In this document: positions 11,901 through 25,004 of the stretch, one piece after another | Layout: every line of letters starts with the position of its first letter | Position numbering within the stretch: the stretch's first letter is position 1 | Origin: Pyrenopolyporus hunteri | Taxonomy: Eukaryota; Ascomycota; Sordariomycetes; Xylariales; Hypoxylaceae | Direction: 5' to 3' | Assembly (NCBI GenBank): GCA_902806595.1 | Contig: CADCXC010000010.1 | Location: 868,001 to 932,000, forward strand | Length of the DNA stretch: 64,000 nucleotides | Position numbers and translations under genes: made by a program | The notes under the pieces: generated by a model | What the model saw: only the letters and a program-made list of their open reading frames with translations | What the model was told of the DNA's origin: nothing | Databases searched by the model: none

Positions 11901-14900
11901 CGCAGATCGCCAAACCTAAGCCTCCACTTAGGCCAGCGAGCCAGTAGGTACGGTCACCCGGGAAGGTGATCTGAGTATCGATGGGCCGGACCAGAACCGG
12001 CACGCTTGAATGCTGGGTCCAGTCGACGGTAGAATAAGGAGCCGGACTACCGTCCAGTTCGAGGAGAGAGCCAGATGGAATCACTGGGAATATATCGCCT
12101 TCTGAGTATTCTTCCCCTTCCAAGGCGCTTGAAGCGTGAGCCACAGCCTTTTGGAGACCCTTGGAGATGTCTTTCAGCTGGGAGTCAGGAGGCATCCAGG
12201 CCTCAGCTGTGAGTATTGTTTGGATATTATCCTGTCGACAGTACATCGGCAGTAAGGATTGGATGCGGCCTCTGATGGGGTTGTTCTCTGTCGGTATAGT
12301 GAAATCCAGGAAAACCGATATGCCCGTGGGGATACGGCGAGAGAGGATGCGATCGGGGACCCAATGGTGGACGTTTATCCACTCAGAACCAAGTATCTCC
12401 GTTCCCTCCGACGCACGGCTAGCGACGAAGACGGTCCTCACTCCAATCTTCCTCGCCTCGCGAGATAACACCGCTGCAAATGCAAGGTCTGGCTCATGTA
12501 CTAAAACGATGTCTCCGGGCTTCAAACCCCTTAATGTGGCGGATGCCAACAGGAAAAGGGCGACGAGAGCCAGGAATCTCGACTCGTATCCGGGTGGTAT
12601 ATCGTACCCAATACACAGATCCCTCAGGGGATACGTGATGGATGAATTGGCAATTGATAAAGCGACCATCTTATCCCCTGAGACTTTGTTGCGGCCCAAA
12701 ACGGCGAACATATTTCCAAATTCCGCGACACGAAGAGCGGAGAGGAGTGAATGCGTCACTTCTAATTGGAACGCCTTAGGATCTTCCTCGATGCTGGAGA
12801 TGGGCTTTTGTGTTAATGCGTAGCCTGAATTGGTTTCGGCTGGGGCGGCGTGGACCCTCTGTGCATGGTGATCGAATTGTTTCACGAGAGGTCGCCTTAG
12901 AGAGTTGTATCGATCGTTCATCTCTTCGTTGACCACAAGGCGAGGGATCACCAACTTCCCTCGAGCATCCATCACCAATTCAGTCTCGACCGTGGTATTG
13001 ATGGCGTCTTGTTGTCGCCACAAGGACTCAGCTTGGAATCTTAGCAGAGCTGCAGCTAGAGTGCTTGCGTCTGGGAGGCTGCTCTCGAAGTCTATTGTCT
13101 GATAGCGGAGTGTTGGGACCTCTGCGATTATCGAACGCATTAAGCCGACCATCATACCCGCGTATGGTTTGTCTATGCGCCGCCCCTGAGTTACCCACAG
13201 CAGCGTCCCGGCCGTCATCAACATATCTCTGAGAGCTACCCATTGTTCTTGGTCAAGGTCTGGGAAAATTGGGCCGTCCAGCTGAGCGAGGCTCAAAACC
13301 GTGGTCTCCGATGTCAATTCCACGCAGGACATTTCTGATATCGTACGAACCAATTGCACTTTCTCGTAGTGCCCGCTCACAAGGATCTCCGTCTGCTGCG
13401 CTCGCACCAATACTTCTTGTGTGGATCCGCCTAGAATAACAAGATCCCGAGTGGGCGCTTCCGATTCGAAAAGTTTGGAAGAGAAGGAGAGCGGATCGCG
13501 TAGAAAGGCTACCTTATCATCTAGAGCCTGAGATACCAATACCGCAAAATGTGCGATATAACCCCGATCCGGCACTTCTTGAGTGGCAGCATCGCAACCC
13601 GAAAATCCTGTTTCGCGTAGCGCGGCGTCCCATTCAGCTAGGGGGATGGCAGTCGGCAAGGCTCGACCTTCTTCCACGGCACGTCTCCGTTCCGCGGATG
13701 TACCAAATATGAGGTTGTAGGCCAAGGACTTCGTTGGTAGTAGTTCCAGCATAAGCAAATGGCCTCCGGGCTTGAGTAGCTGCCTGATATTTCGCAACGC
13801 ATGTTCGAGGTTGGGAGTGGCCCAGAGCGCGAGGGACACAACCACAACGTCGTACGATTGCTCGACGAAGCCTTGTTCGGTGGGTTCCCGTGATATATCC
13901 AGCGTTTTGAATATCATCTTGCTCAGGTTAGACGCAATCCACGGTTTCGATTTCGTCGCCTCGAAGAGATCACCGGTGGCATTCGTAGAGGTGTATGAGG
14001 AAAAGCTGGCTCCAATTTCACCGAGAATGGCCTCCGTGGCAGCACCAGTCCCGGCGCCTACTTCCAAAATATCGAGATGGGGGTACCGATGTGTCAGCTG
14101 TTTCGTTGTTTGAGCCAGGCACTTGTTATGGATTTTCAGATCTGCCGCATCCTCGTAGAAGCGGGCCATAACTTCGTCGTTTAGCTGAATCCCGGACCTA
14201 TCCCCTTTCATTATGTCGCTAAGAGACTCGCCAACTTCGCGGAGAAGTTGTACTTCAATGCGACCGGAAAATTTCATTCCCATGGAAATCAGGTTTTCGT
14301 GTGTGTCATGTTCCCACTTAGGGGTCGAGAGCAACGAAGAGTCTGCCTTAGCAGAGGATGAGAACTCGGCCACGATTTGAAATAAACGTGTGTATGGTCC
14401 CGAAAAGCGCGAAGGATGGTCAACTGGCAGCTCTTGGTTAACTCTACGCATGTAGAAAGCCGCCATACGTTCAAGGTACTCATCTAGTTGCAACTGCTCC
14501 GGTGTGACGAGGTCCGTAACATGATTTACCAGTTGAGGGTCGGGACTAGCGACGTCCCAGACAATGGTCGCAAATGCCTCCTTGTCGTCCTGGGCGCCGG
14601 CGCGAGTAAGCGGGGCTGATTTAAGATCTTCAACCTGGATGAAAGCGTTGCTTATACTAGGATCACTTGGATAAACATCAACGTTACCGATCATTTCCTC
14701 GACATCTGGAGAATGTGAAGAATAGAATGGCAGAGGGTTTCCTTTAGCTGTCTCGTGCTCGCAGAGCGACGGGTTTACACTAAACCGGCGGATTTTGGAC
14801 GGGACGTGGGTGCCCCAGAGCTGGCCGTCATCCGGAAATGTGTACGCTAAAATCAAGCCTTGAAAAGCCCCGTCAAGAACTGCGGGGTGGATCATCAGAT

Positions 14901-17900
14901 CCGAGGGCTCGATGGTGTTGATAACACCCACGACAGCTCCAAGCTTTCTTTCCAACTTGTCTAGAGGGGTGAAGGGGCCCTCCCATTGGTACTCAAGATC
15001 TCTTGATGTCGAATAAAAGTCCTCGGAGCGAATTGTGGTAAGATTGGTTGGCTTAGGCGCCCTGCTTGGAAGAGCGTCTTCGACGGGTTCGCCGATGGAT
15101 ATTTGAACGGTCGAGGTGGCCAAAAGATTCAAGGTATCGCTCCCTTTATTGTCTGCTCCATGGTACCTAAAGTTGGCTACCAAGGTATCTTTTCCAAGTT
15201 GAGAGATATCTGCCATGGACACGATAACTTCGATGCTTGAGTCGTCATCGTCGAAAACCAGAGCTCTGCCAAAGTCAAAGTTAATGAGTTCAATGAGTGA
15301 TGCCGAGATACGTCTCCGTTGGCACAAGGCTTTGGCAGCTTCAAGAGCAGTAACAACATATCCGGCTCCAGGGAAAATAACCTGGCCCTGTAATCGATGT
15401 CCCATCAGCCATGGGATCTCTGTGGGCCGTAAGACGTGACGCCACTGCATGTCCTGATCGTTACTCTCAGGTGTCATGTGGCCTAGCAGCTCGTGGACGG
15501 GGCCGGGGCGAAGACGGCCAGCTCTTGCATGTCTCGACTCGATCCAGTACTCGTCGTGATCCCACGCATACGTCGGAAGCCCCTTCACTAGTCGACACGA
15601 TGACTCCGGGGATAAGAACTTTTCGTAACTACCGAGGTTCACGGCCTCCTTTCCGAGGTGAGCCCAGACATAACCGAGACCTTCTGCTGCAGAAGTCACT
15701 GCCGATGTGTCGCGACGGAAAAGGCAAGTGTATGGTAGGTCTTGGTTAGATATCTCTTGCGTGATCTGAAGAGCAGGGCCTTGGAGAGCAGGGTGAGGCC
15801 CCACCTCGATAGCCAGATCAAAATGGCCCATCGTGGTGTAAGCGCTGGTTACGGCCTGTTGGAAAAGCACAGGACTGACCATATTCGTATCCCAGTAAGT
15901 TCCTTTGACGAGCTCGAGGTTTCCTGACATGTCCTCTCCATCATGGACACTCGAGAACCAGGTAGTAGCACTACCAGGACTAACCTCGATCTCTAACGCT
16001 GCAAGCGATTGGAGATATGCCTCTGAGCAAGGGTTCATATGATGAGAATGGTAAGCCTTATCGACCCGAAGGACTCTTGCGAACTTCTTTTCGTCATCGA
16101 AGATGACCTTCATCTGCTCTACAGCATCTCGGTCTCCGGAAACGGTGATACTGGCTGGGGAATTTACGGCCGCAATACAAACCCGCCCCAGAAACTCCGG
16201 ATCATCGCACAGCTCTTGCGCATCTTCGACCGAGGTTCCCACAGCCATCATTGCGCCGGGTTTGTTGTCCGGGCCGGAGGCGAGTTTTGTGTGAAGACCG
16301 CGATAATAGGCAATGCAGATAGCATCTTCCGCGGAAATGAAGCCAGCCGCGTAAGCTGCTGCGATTTCCCCAGAGGAATGGCCAACCACAGCTGAGAATT
16401 CGATACCGGCAGCCCGTAGAAGGTTAACCTGCAAGATTTGAACCGCTGTGCAAAGAGGTTGCGAAAGAGCCGCCTCTCCAATCCTCGAGGATGCGGACTC
16501 TTTTAGTAACTCCTCAGTGAGTGACCAGGGTGGACGATCGAGTTCGGGAAGTTCAGCTAGTCGGGCCTCCAATTTTTCGATAATTCTCCTGGCTACTACT
16601 GAGCTCTTGAGTAGTTCAGACCCCATACCAGCCCATTGAGCCCCTTGCCCGGTGAACACGCCCAGGTAAGACGGCTTCTCAAGGTTTGCACCTTTAGACC
16701 GTATCACTCGATTCGAAGCTGATCTTCCTCCACCATCTTGCGCATCCTGCAATTTCGCGTCTATCTTGTCGCACAGTTCGTCGATAGTAGATGCTGCGAT
16801 GGCCGTCGTTACCTGGAAGCACGAGCGTCGACTGTGGAGAGTGTAAGCGAGGTCTCGCCCACGAATACTGTCTTTATGTGCTCCAAGATGTTCTCTTAAG
16901 CGTGCCAAGTATAAGAGAAGAGACTTCTCCGAATGGGCTGAAAAGACAAACGGAGTGAAGACAGTAGCTGGTTCGATTGCCCGGCTAGATGGTTGATCCG
17001 AATCATTGGGGGTATAACTCTCAAGGATTGCGTGTCCATTAGTGCCGCCAAAACCGAAGCTATCGCGAAATCGTCAGCAACGGAACGATTACTACTTAAG
17101 GAAACCTTACCTATTCACACTCGCCCGTCGAGTCGAATTGGATGGCCAAGGAGTTACCGCTGTTGAGACATGTAAGTCCTTATAAAACGGCGTGATCCCG
17201 GGGTTAAGACGGTTGAAAAGCATATTAGGTGTGATTGTGGCGTTTTGTAAGGAGAGTGACGCTTTGAGGACTCCAGCTAGGCCGGCTGTCCCTTCGGTAT
17301 GACCAATTATGGTCTTAATACTACCCACCACGAGCCTCTCAAAGTCAGCTTTGGCTTCCGCGCTATCTCCTGCCGATGGCGGGAAAAAGGCAGCACTGAT
17401 AGCTTGAGCTTCAGTTTTATCGCCCGCAAGAGTGCCCGTCCCATGGCACTCAAAGAACTGCGGGCGATGAGCAGGATCAGCCAGATTAAGACCAGCTCTC
17501 GAGTAACAATCTCGAATGAGCTGAGTCTGAGCTGCGTGGTTAGGGCTAGCGCGTCTCAAGTCAGCCGAGCGGAAAAGGATACTTGGACGGGTGAGCCTTA
17601 CGAGAAGATCCCTTGCGTCTTTCCATCCTGGTTGAGACCTGTCTCCTTAATGATACATTCTATACTATCCCCATCCTCTAAAGCAGCGCTTAATGTCTTT
17701 AGTACAATTGCCGCAATGCCTTCTCCTCGGGCGTACCCGTTTGCGTCCGCGTCCCACATCTTAGATCGCGCATCGGGAGAAAGCACACTCATCTTACTCA
17801 AGGAAATAAAACATTTAGGATCCATAATCAGGTTGGCCCCCGCCGCTATAGCCACCCTAGATTGCCCCGTCCGCAGTTGTTGAACTGCTTGATGAAGAGC

Positions 17901-18467
17901 AACCAGACTTGAACTGCATGCCGTATCGATAGTCATCGACGGCCCGCGCCAGTCGAAGAAGTAAGATATCCGATTAGAAAGCATAGCGTTCGAAGTCCCA
18001 GAGGCATAATATGTGCCCAGGTTGTCGTCATTATCACGAGCTATGATCTGGTTGTAATCTGCCACCATTTGGCCCGTATAGACCGCCGTATCAGACCCAC
18101 GAAGATTCTCCATAGGCAAGCCAGCAGCTTCTAAAGCCTCATAGACCGTTTCTAAGAGGAGGCGGCACTGGGGATCTAAGCACATAGCCTCCGCGGGGTG
18201 AACGCCAAAAAAGGAGGCGTCGAACCGTCGGTGGACATTGTCCCCGGAGAGAAGATATGCCTCCTTGACGTTAGTGTGTCCATGGTAGCGGTTATTCTTA
18301 TGGTAGAAGCCATCAACACTGAACCGATCTGGTGGGATGGGTTCGGCTAGCTGGCGCGGACTGCGTAGGATCTCCCAGAGCTTCGAGGGCGAGTTAGCAT
18401 GACCGGGAAATCGACACCCGGCACCGATAATAGCTATGTCTTCACGGCCCACTGTGGCAGCACCCAT
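5940..18467 (-). CDS. highly reducing PKS-NRPS hybrid synthase
   Basis: Core enzyme of the cluster. Seven exons: 18467-17602, 17554-17111, 17059-11783, 11707-11619, 11551-9460, 9401-9040 and 8971-5940 (introns 47-75 bp), giving exactly 4053 residues. Domains in order: KS (DTACSSS with Cys184, then ECHGTGT and GHTEGTAG); AT (GHSSGE near 660); DH (HRLQGQVIFP near 975, HPAVLDGAFQ); C-methyltransferase (LEVGAGTGAATE near 1435); a pseudo-ER without the NADPH-binding motif; KR (GLSGGLGL near 2143, catalytic Tyr in QANYGAAN); ACP (GTDSLIA near 2465); C domain (near 2595-3040); A domain (YTSGSTGTPKG, YGPTE, RTGDL); T domain (FFHAGGSSL near 3610); terminal R domain (TGATGELG, Tyr and Lys in GYVASKWASE). 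It should join a methylated reduced polyketide to one amino acid and release it. The C-domain motif is HPLIADG, with Pro at the catalytic second His. The product cannot be named from sequence. Confidence 0.95.
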
Positions 18468-20569
18468 TGTGAGATTTGGAGACCGGAAAAAGTTTAGTTG
18501 AGTAATGAGGTTAGAGTTGCTGCTAACATCTACTTGAAAGATGATCCACGATCAAATCAATATAAAGCCCCATCAAGGCCTTCATGATATCTCGGATCGA
18601 CGAGCCCGGTCACTGAATCTAGCTTTATCTCCGTCCATCTCTATACCCCTGAAGAGGTCTATGAATACTTTCACGAGGAGAGTCGAGTCAAGGACCTAAC
18701 CTAGCATACATTGCTACTATCGCTATACGCCATCACGGCGGGGCAACAGAGGAATGTGATTCGAAAGAGGCTATGAATTGCGACTGCGCCATTGGCTCGG
18801 GCCTGAAACCTACTAATTAACATCGCGAATGCCAAAGTCGCATTGCAGGCACTTAGGGTCTAGAGGATGGGTTGCGTTACCATCTTGGCTTGCCGCCTGA
18901 TGTTACTCAGCACTTTATACGTAGTCCGCGCCGCACACGCGCATAAGGTTTGAAGACGGCCTATTCGCGTGAGCGTCAACGCGGCCGGGTATGGGAGCGA
19001 CCTCGGCGAAATGTGTTAACCTTATTCCTACGAAGCCACTCCTACGTCGTTTGCTGAATATAGCCTTGGGTGGCCAATAAGATCCGGCTCGTACTATCCG
19101 CCAGCCCGCCTCTCTATGCCGTTATGCTCATCCTACGAAAAGCAGGCTCGTGCTTGATGATGCGCCCGGCTAGGCCTCCGAAGGTTCATGGCAAAGTCTA
19201 TCTACATGGATATCTCGGCAATTTGATCGAATATAGATGTATGAGTAAGAAAGCCCCCACACCGAGGATCTCATTTCCACGATCCGCCTACCACCGTCGC
19301 TACGAGGTAGATGCCTACCTACATAAGCTCGGCTCTTAGCATTCACGGAAGATCAAAATAATAGACATAGCCCGTGTAACAGGTCCTGCATGCTGCGGCG
19401 GCAGATCATTCACGGTAGGTAATGCGATACGGCATTCTCGATCCGCCAATGTCGTGACCACAAGGCTCGGGGAGGAACCGAGGCACGGGGAAGTCTAGAC
19501 ACTCCAAACAATACCCGCCTAGCTTTACGCAGGGTCCCTGATAGAGCCAGTGATAGGCTCCTTAAACGAGCGGGATAACCACAATACACCTGGGTAGTCT
19601 TAAGGGAATCTGACTTTAACGCTACGCGTAGACGTTACCGCTCGTTCAGTTGGCCTCGTAGACCTGTGAGAAATTTCATAGGGAGAATGACGAAATTTGT
19701 CGAAATTTTACAAGATTCAGGTAACTGGGGCAGTTGACCATCCTGTTCGACGGATACGCTTGTCTCTACAGGAGGCGCGTAATACAGGAAGGTTTATTCA
19801 TTCGAATAAGACTGAGTCCCTTTAAAGAACCTTTAGGGAAAGCTTCACCTACCTTCCAATTCCTGTCTTGACATGTAGTAAAGGGGGCTACATTACCTAG
19901 TTGGTTACTACGATTCGAGCGTGCCAGCCTTCGTAGTCACATCTCCTGCTTTCCCTTGCTTTTCGTACCTATTATCCTATTCGGCGGTCTCATAGATACA
20001 CCTCTCCTTGACGCAAGAATACCTGTTCTATAGATAACTGGTTGGCTGGGGATCCTTATCTGTAGGTGTGTATCTTTACAATGTAACCCATCTCGACGAG
20101 TGGGGAAGGACAACGGCCTCGCCCTAAGTGAGGTTGCAACGCAGACCACGCGGCAGGACAGGTACTTTCCAGCTTCTCCCTTGAGAGGGCAGCGTTTTTC
20201 ATTTATTTAGGACATGGATAAGACTCTAGAAGGATTGCACGTTTCGCGCGCAGATGGGTGGAGAAATAGGCTGCGCCATACTATTGCATCGTCGGCATAC
20301 CAGAGTCTATCGCCAACCCAATACAGTACTGCGTGCTTTTCGACGTCGTACTAGTATTTCGCGCCACACTCTCGTAATTCGGGTATCATCTCAGCGTGTA
20401 GTTGCAGCGCAGAGGATTTTAAATAAAGTCCTAGTTGTCTTGTGTAGCCGTGATATCTCCAATCTCGTCCGCTCTGTGAACGTCGCCGGCCCCCCTTTTC
20501 TTTTATCTTCGGTACACCTTGTTCAGCCGTGTGTCCTTTGCCAACGGTTTCTGGCCGACAACTTACGCC
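18468..20569. other. divergent promoter region of the cluster
   Basis: A 2.1-kb gap between the PKS-NRPS start and the start of the SAT4-like gene, which run in opposite directions. No open frame with coding character was found on either strand; the frames near 19070-19339 and 20254-20500 look random. The sequence is of mixed composition without obvious repeats. Confidence 0.6.
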
Positions 20570-21988
20570 ATGGTGCTGAAGACTTTTACGGTCCCGGAGC
20601 AGGCGGCTCTCTTCATCGTGCTTGTAGTCTGCGTGACGCTCGCCATCACGGCGATCATTCTTCGCTTTATCGCTACAAGGCTCGCCGGCCGAAAGCCTGG
20701 CTTGGAAGATTGGCTGGCATTGGCTGCTGTAATTCTCTTCATTCCGAGAATTGCTGCTCTCCTGACTTGTTCGTTGGCCCCGCCTCCCCTAGGCGCCCCC
20801 TTTACCGCCTAGTTGCTAACTACAGTCCCGGTTAATAGCGACCATAATCGCCAATGGGCGTGGTATAACGCTAGTCGAGGACCCGGATGACTATACGATG
20901 ACCCTGAAGGTATCGAGACACCTAGCTTGCTCATATTAACTACCTATTCACTTGGAGCCCTTTTAACAAATTTTGGTTTGCCAGCTTGCGTACACTGGCC
21001 AGCTGCTCACGATCCCGGAGCAAAGTTTGGCCAAACTTAGCATTTGTGCTCTATACTACCGTGTTTTCGGTGTACACACCACGTATAAACGCTGGATCTT
21101 CGGCCTCGCTGCCCTACAGACTGCAGTATGCATTGCTTTGATATTCGAGCAAGCCTTCCAATGTCGACCGGCTTATGCGTTTTGGAAACCCGGCACTCCT
21201 GCGTGGTGCATGCCCGCCACGACATCGCTCGCTATTTTTGAACCGCCCAACTCGATCATCGACTTTGCTTTGGTTATCTTGGCTATGGTCATGATTCGAG
21301 GTCTGAACATGAAAACGAGTGAAAAATGGAAGCTGCGATTCCTATTCGGACTAGGCAGTCTGTTGGTGTTCTCCATACTCCTATTTTTTTTGTTTCCGAT
21401 CCATCCTGGCTAACTCTAGCGTCAGAGCTGGTGTTTTCGGCTTTATCAAGATCGCGCTATCGTTTGGTAAAGATCCTGCATGTAAGTACTTAATGCACTT
21501 CCTTACGACAAGACCATGTTTAGACACGTAATCAATTCGGCCGGTTATATTAACACTAGTTAGATGCGATCGCGTCCCTTGGGTTGTGGGCAGCAATACA
21601 GTCCGTGGCCGGGATCATCTGCTGCTGCGCACCGGTCTGCAAACCAATTCTTCCCCAACCGGGTCTATGGTCGCGCCTTGCCTCAAAAGCTAGCAGCTAC
21701 AGCCTTAGACGCACGGGTAATAACAGCACTACGGACGATGCAACGCGCTCTCAGCCAGGGCTCTGGCAGCGCCTTCACCCGAGGAGCAGCAGCTACAGCC
21801 TTAGACGCGGGGTAAAGAAAGATATGATGGACGAGCATAAGCAGAGCCAGGAAGAAGAGTGGGTTCGTCTGGGCAGACCCCAAGGTGGATGGGCCGTCTC
21901 GACTGATTACCCTGAAGCGTCCAACCCGGGTATCAACACGCATTCCCTTGACTCTATTACAGTCCATCGCCAAGTCGATGTTGTGTAG
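20570..21988 (+). CDS. rhodopsin/SAT4-like integral membrane protein
   Basis: Fungal integral membrane protein of the rhodopsin-like/SAT4 group, seven-helix proteins of unknown biochemical role that often sit in secondary-metabolite clusters. Exons are 20570-20728, 20826-20909, 20985-21367, 21420-21481 and 21564-21988, giving 370 residues. Introns 1 and 3 end with GCTAACTACAG and GCTAACTCTAG; the third donor (GTTCTC) is weak and was chosen to keep the frame. Family features are an N-terminal helix then GRKPGLEDWLAL, a YTGQLLTIPEQSLAKLSI segment, Cys in FQCRPAYAFW and SLGLWAAIQSVAGIICCCAP near the last helix. The hydrophilic tail carries a 19-residue motif twice (QPGLW...SSYSLRR). It lies between the synthase and the P450 gene, so a cluster role in sensing or transport is plausible but inferred. 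Confidence 0.8.
21656..21808 (+). repeat. 57-bp imperfect direct repeat inside a coding exon
   Basis: Two 57-bp copies, 21656-21712 and 21752-21808, are separated by 39 bp, all in frame. Both end with the identical run AGCTACAGCCTTAGACGC. They encode a Trp-containing 19-residue unit twice in the cytosolic tail of the SAT4-like protein, which indicates a local in-frame duplication. Confidence 0.8.
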
Positions 21989-22795
21989 GTGAAGTTGTGT
22001 ATAGCCAATCAGCTTTCAGTTTTTTCCATTACGTAGTGGCTGTAAGGAGGGGGTTGGTAGGTTGGTTCGAAGCGAGCTTCCCAAAATTTCGCTTCTCCCT
22101 GCCGTCATTAACCGCAGGAATGTCGATAGAGTGCTGATTTACCCCTCTATTTTATATATATATGTATCTATATATACCGCATTACTCAGACAGAGTAACA
22201 ACACTTAGCAACAATACCAACAGCGCCTTGTGGATGAGTTCCATCCCGAATCACTCTCGTTTGCAGTTGAATAACAACATAGATTTGTGTTTAGTGTGGT
22301 TGCGTCGTATAGTAGTGTTCTTGAAGTGAATTGATCTTGGTTGTTGGCTTCACGTCTTGGCGGATTCCAAGAGAAGAATCATTTCACGAGGTCGTAGGTA
22401 ACATTGCCACGCTAACGGGAACACAGGCGAGACGTCTGGACCAGAACGAATGTAACTGAATGTAACTCCATGTATCTAATATATTATATATTAGGTATCT
22501 ACGTACTCGTCCATGTCGCGGTGAAGGATCCAACACCATTGTCAATGTTACACAACTTATCTTGACCCCTTTATAGGAGATTATGTATATAATATAGAGT
22601 CAATATGAAAATATACGTATGATGCATAAAATATGTGAGAGTTATATGAATATATGACATGTCGCATCTGATATTATGTACGTACCAAGTAGTATAGGAA
22701 TTATTCAAATGAAATAAGATAGCCTCTTTATCACAACCAGCCGTGAACCCGAACCTCCCTGCCTACCAGGTCGAGTACCTAGAGGGAGAGACAAT
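21989..22795. other. intergenic region before the P450 gene
   Basis: AT-rich sequence with a TATATA-type run near 22149-22178 and palindromic AT tracts near 22471-22700. It contains the 3' flank of the SAT4-like gene and the P450 promoter. No gene seen. Confidence 0.6.
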
Positions 22796-24766
22796 ATGGC
22801 GTCGCATATTCTCCCTGTTGATAGTATCCCTACCTTTCAGACACTCGCAACTATTATCCTAGGTGCTGTATGTTTCATAGTTACTCTTACTCTGCACACC
22901 TACGTCTTTCACCCGGTTCCAAGGGTGCTTTTCACGCCGGACCGAGACTAATCTCGTTTGCAGGTTTCTGTATATGCAACAACCCGAGTCATTTATCTTC
23001 TCTACTTTCATCCCCTCTCCAAGTTTCCAGGCCCACGAATCGCGGCTGTCTCCAATATCTGGTATGGATATCACTGGTAAGTCACTTATATTGGACGAAA
23101 CCCAAAAAAAAACCACCAGCATAGAAATTAAACCATCTACACTAGGCTTACCGGCAGATACCCCTGGGCCATCGAGAAAGCAATACGCAAATATGGCCCT
23201 GTCGTGAGAATTGCGCCAAATGACTTAGTGTTCTTCACTCCACAAGCTTTTGTGGGTAAGTCTGCGTACCCGTGCCGATAACTTCTTATCCTATCCTATT
23301 GCTCAAATTATTTTCTCTAGATATCTACGGCACTCACAAGAGCAACCTGGAACTTTTCATTAAGTCAGACTTCAACGACCGAGGGGATGGCCTTGCAGGA
23401 ATTATCTGGGAGCGCGATCCCGTGCGCCATCGTGAAGTCGCGAGGAAACTTGGACCTGCTTTCAACCACAAGTCGATACGAGCCATGCAACCTATAGTTC
23501 ATGAGCACTTCGACTATTTCGTTTCAAGGATGGGGGAACTCGGTGCAGCACCTGGTGGCGTGGGTCTAGCTGACTGGTCGAACTGGCTAGCTATGGACGT
23601 ATCGGCGGATATGTCATGGAACGAGAAGTTGTACCAGATGAGAGATAGTGAGTTTATTCCTGAAGTTACCCCATCAGCTATGTCGAACAGGCTAACCTGG
23701 CTCTTGCGATCTTTTAGTGAAACATTCTATTCACCTTGACGTACTCCTAGGCTTCAACGCTTTTGCAACGGTCATGCAGGTCTTCAGCCGCTTCCCGCTG
23801 TTAAAGCCACTTCAGTATCTGTTCGTTCCATTTTCGAAGATTAAAACTTTGAAGGAGATGCAAGAAGCAACGAAGCTGGGCGTCAGTCGGCGGATGGATC
23901 GTAGGGGTAACACGGATCACGTAGACTTGTTTGATTTTATCCTACCAGCGGACGAGCCCGTTCCCACGAGCCAACGAGAGCTCATCCAAGTTGCCGTCCT
24001 CGCTGCGCAGGTTATGTTTGCTGAATATAGCCCTATGTCGGACTGGTTTTACAGCACTTTACTGTTCCTCTTGGAAGAGCCTGAATGCCGTCGTCACCTG
24101 ACCGAAGAGATCAGGGGTACATTCAAGCATTATTCCGATATCAAACCGGAAGCTTTGATATCTCTCCCGTATCTACATGCCTGCCTGGAGGAATCACTTC
24201 GCGCGTTTCCGATCAATAACACGGGGCTCCCTCGTGTAAGCCCAGGTGCAACTGTTGACGGCTATTACATCCCAAAAGGGGTAAGCTCGCTCTATTCGAC
24301 AATCCTTTCTGAAATCCTTCTCAAGCGTCTAATGTCACCCCTCTTTAAATACCCTACATGTAGGATAGTTAAGGTGTTGAGTTACTGATATTGGTCCTAG
24401 GCTTCGGTGCAAACTAGCATGTTTACTCTCGCGCGCGATCCAGCATATTTCCACGAGCCACTTCGATACCGCCCAGAGCGATGGCTACCAGTCGGCCACC
24501 CGCTCTACGATCCCGCATTCAGCAAGGATCATTTGAAGGGTCTCTATCCCTTTAGTCTAGGCCCGCGCGTCTGTCTGGGTAAAGACCTCGGATGGATGCA
24601 AGCAAGGCTCTTCATAGCCAAAGTCTTATGGACTTTTGATATTGAAAAGGTGCCGGGACAAGAAGACTTCGACCTGGATGCTTCCTTGCGTCACTACGGC
24701 TTTTTTGACAAGCCGGAGTTTAAGATAAGATTTATACCCGCGAATAAGAGAGATGATGCGCTATAA
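22796..24766 (+). CDS. cytochrome P450 monooxygenase-like tailoring enzyme
   Basis: Six exons, 22796-22867, 22964-23076, 23146-23255, 23321-23647, 23718-24280 and 24401-24766, give 516 residues, typical for a microsomal fungal P450. The first intron begins GTATGT; splicing joins the membrane anchor to VYATTRVIYLLYFHPLSKFP. Landmarks are the N-terminal anchor, the Pro-rich hinge (KFPGPRIAAVSN), ExxR (366-369, ESLR), a PERW motif (YRPERW) and the heme loop FSLGPRVCLG with Cys453. The I-helix region, where most P450s have A-G-x-D/E-T, reads AEYSPMS (309-315), so the acid and the threonine are missing. The neighbours suggest oxidation of the PKS-NRPS product; the odd I-helix may mean an unusual reaction or reduced activity. 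Convergent with the MFS gene downstream. Confidence 0.92.
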
Positions 24767-25004
24767 CGGGTGGTTTTAGGAGATCGCGAGGTTGAGAGAT
24801 CTTACGAACGAGATACGACAGTTCCGAGCGAGAGCGATATCTCAACTTATCGTTGGCTCCTTGTAATATTAGGGGTTATAATATATATCTTAAAATGGGT
24901 CATCATGGAGCTTTCATTCCGATTACACTTGGATATGGCTCAAGACTTTGCTAAGATGTCTATTCAGGACGTCTATTCTAGTGGCTTTTCGTATATACCA
25001 TCCC

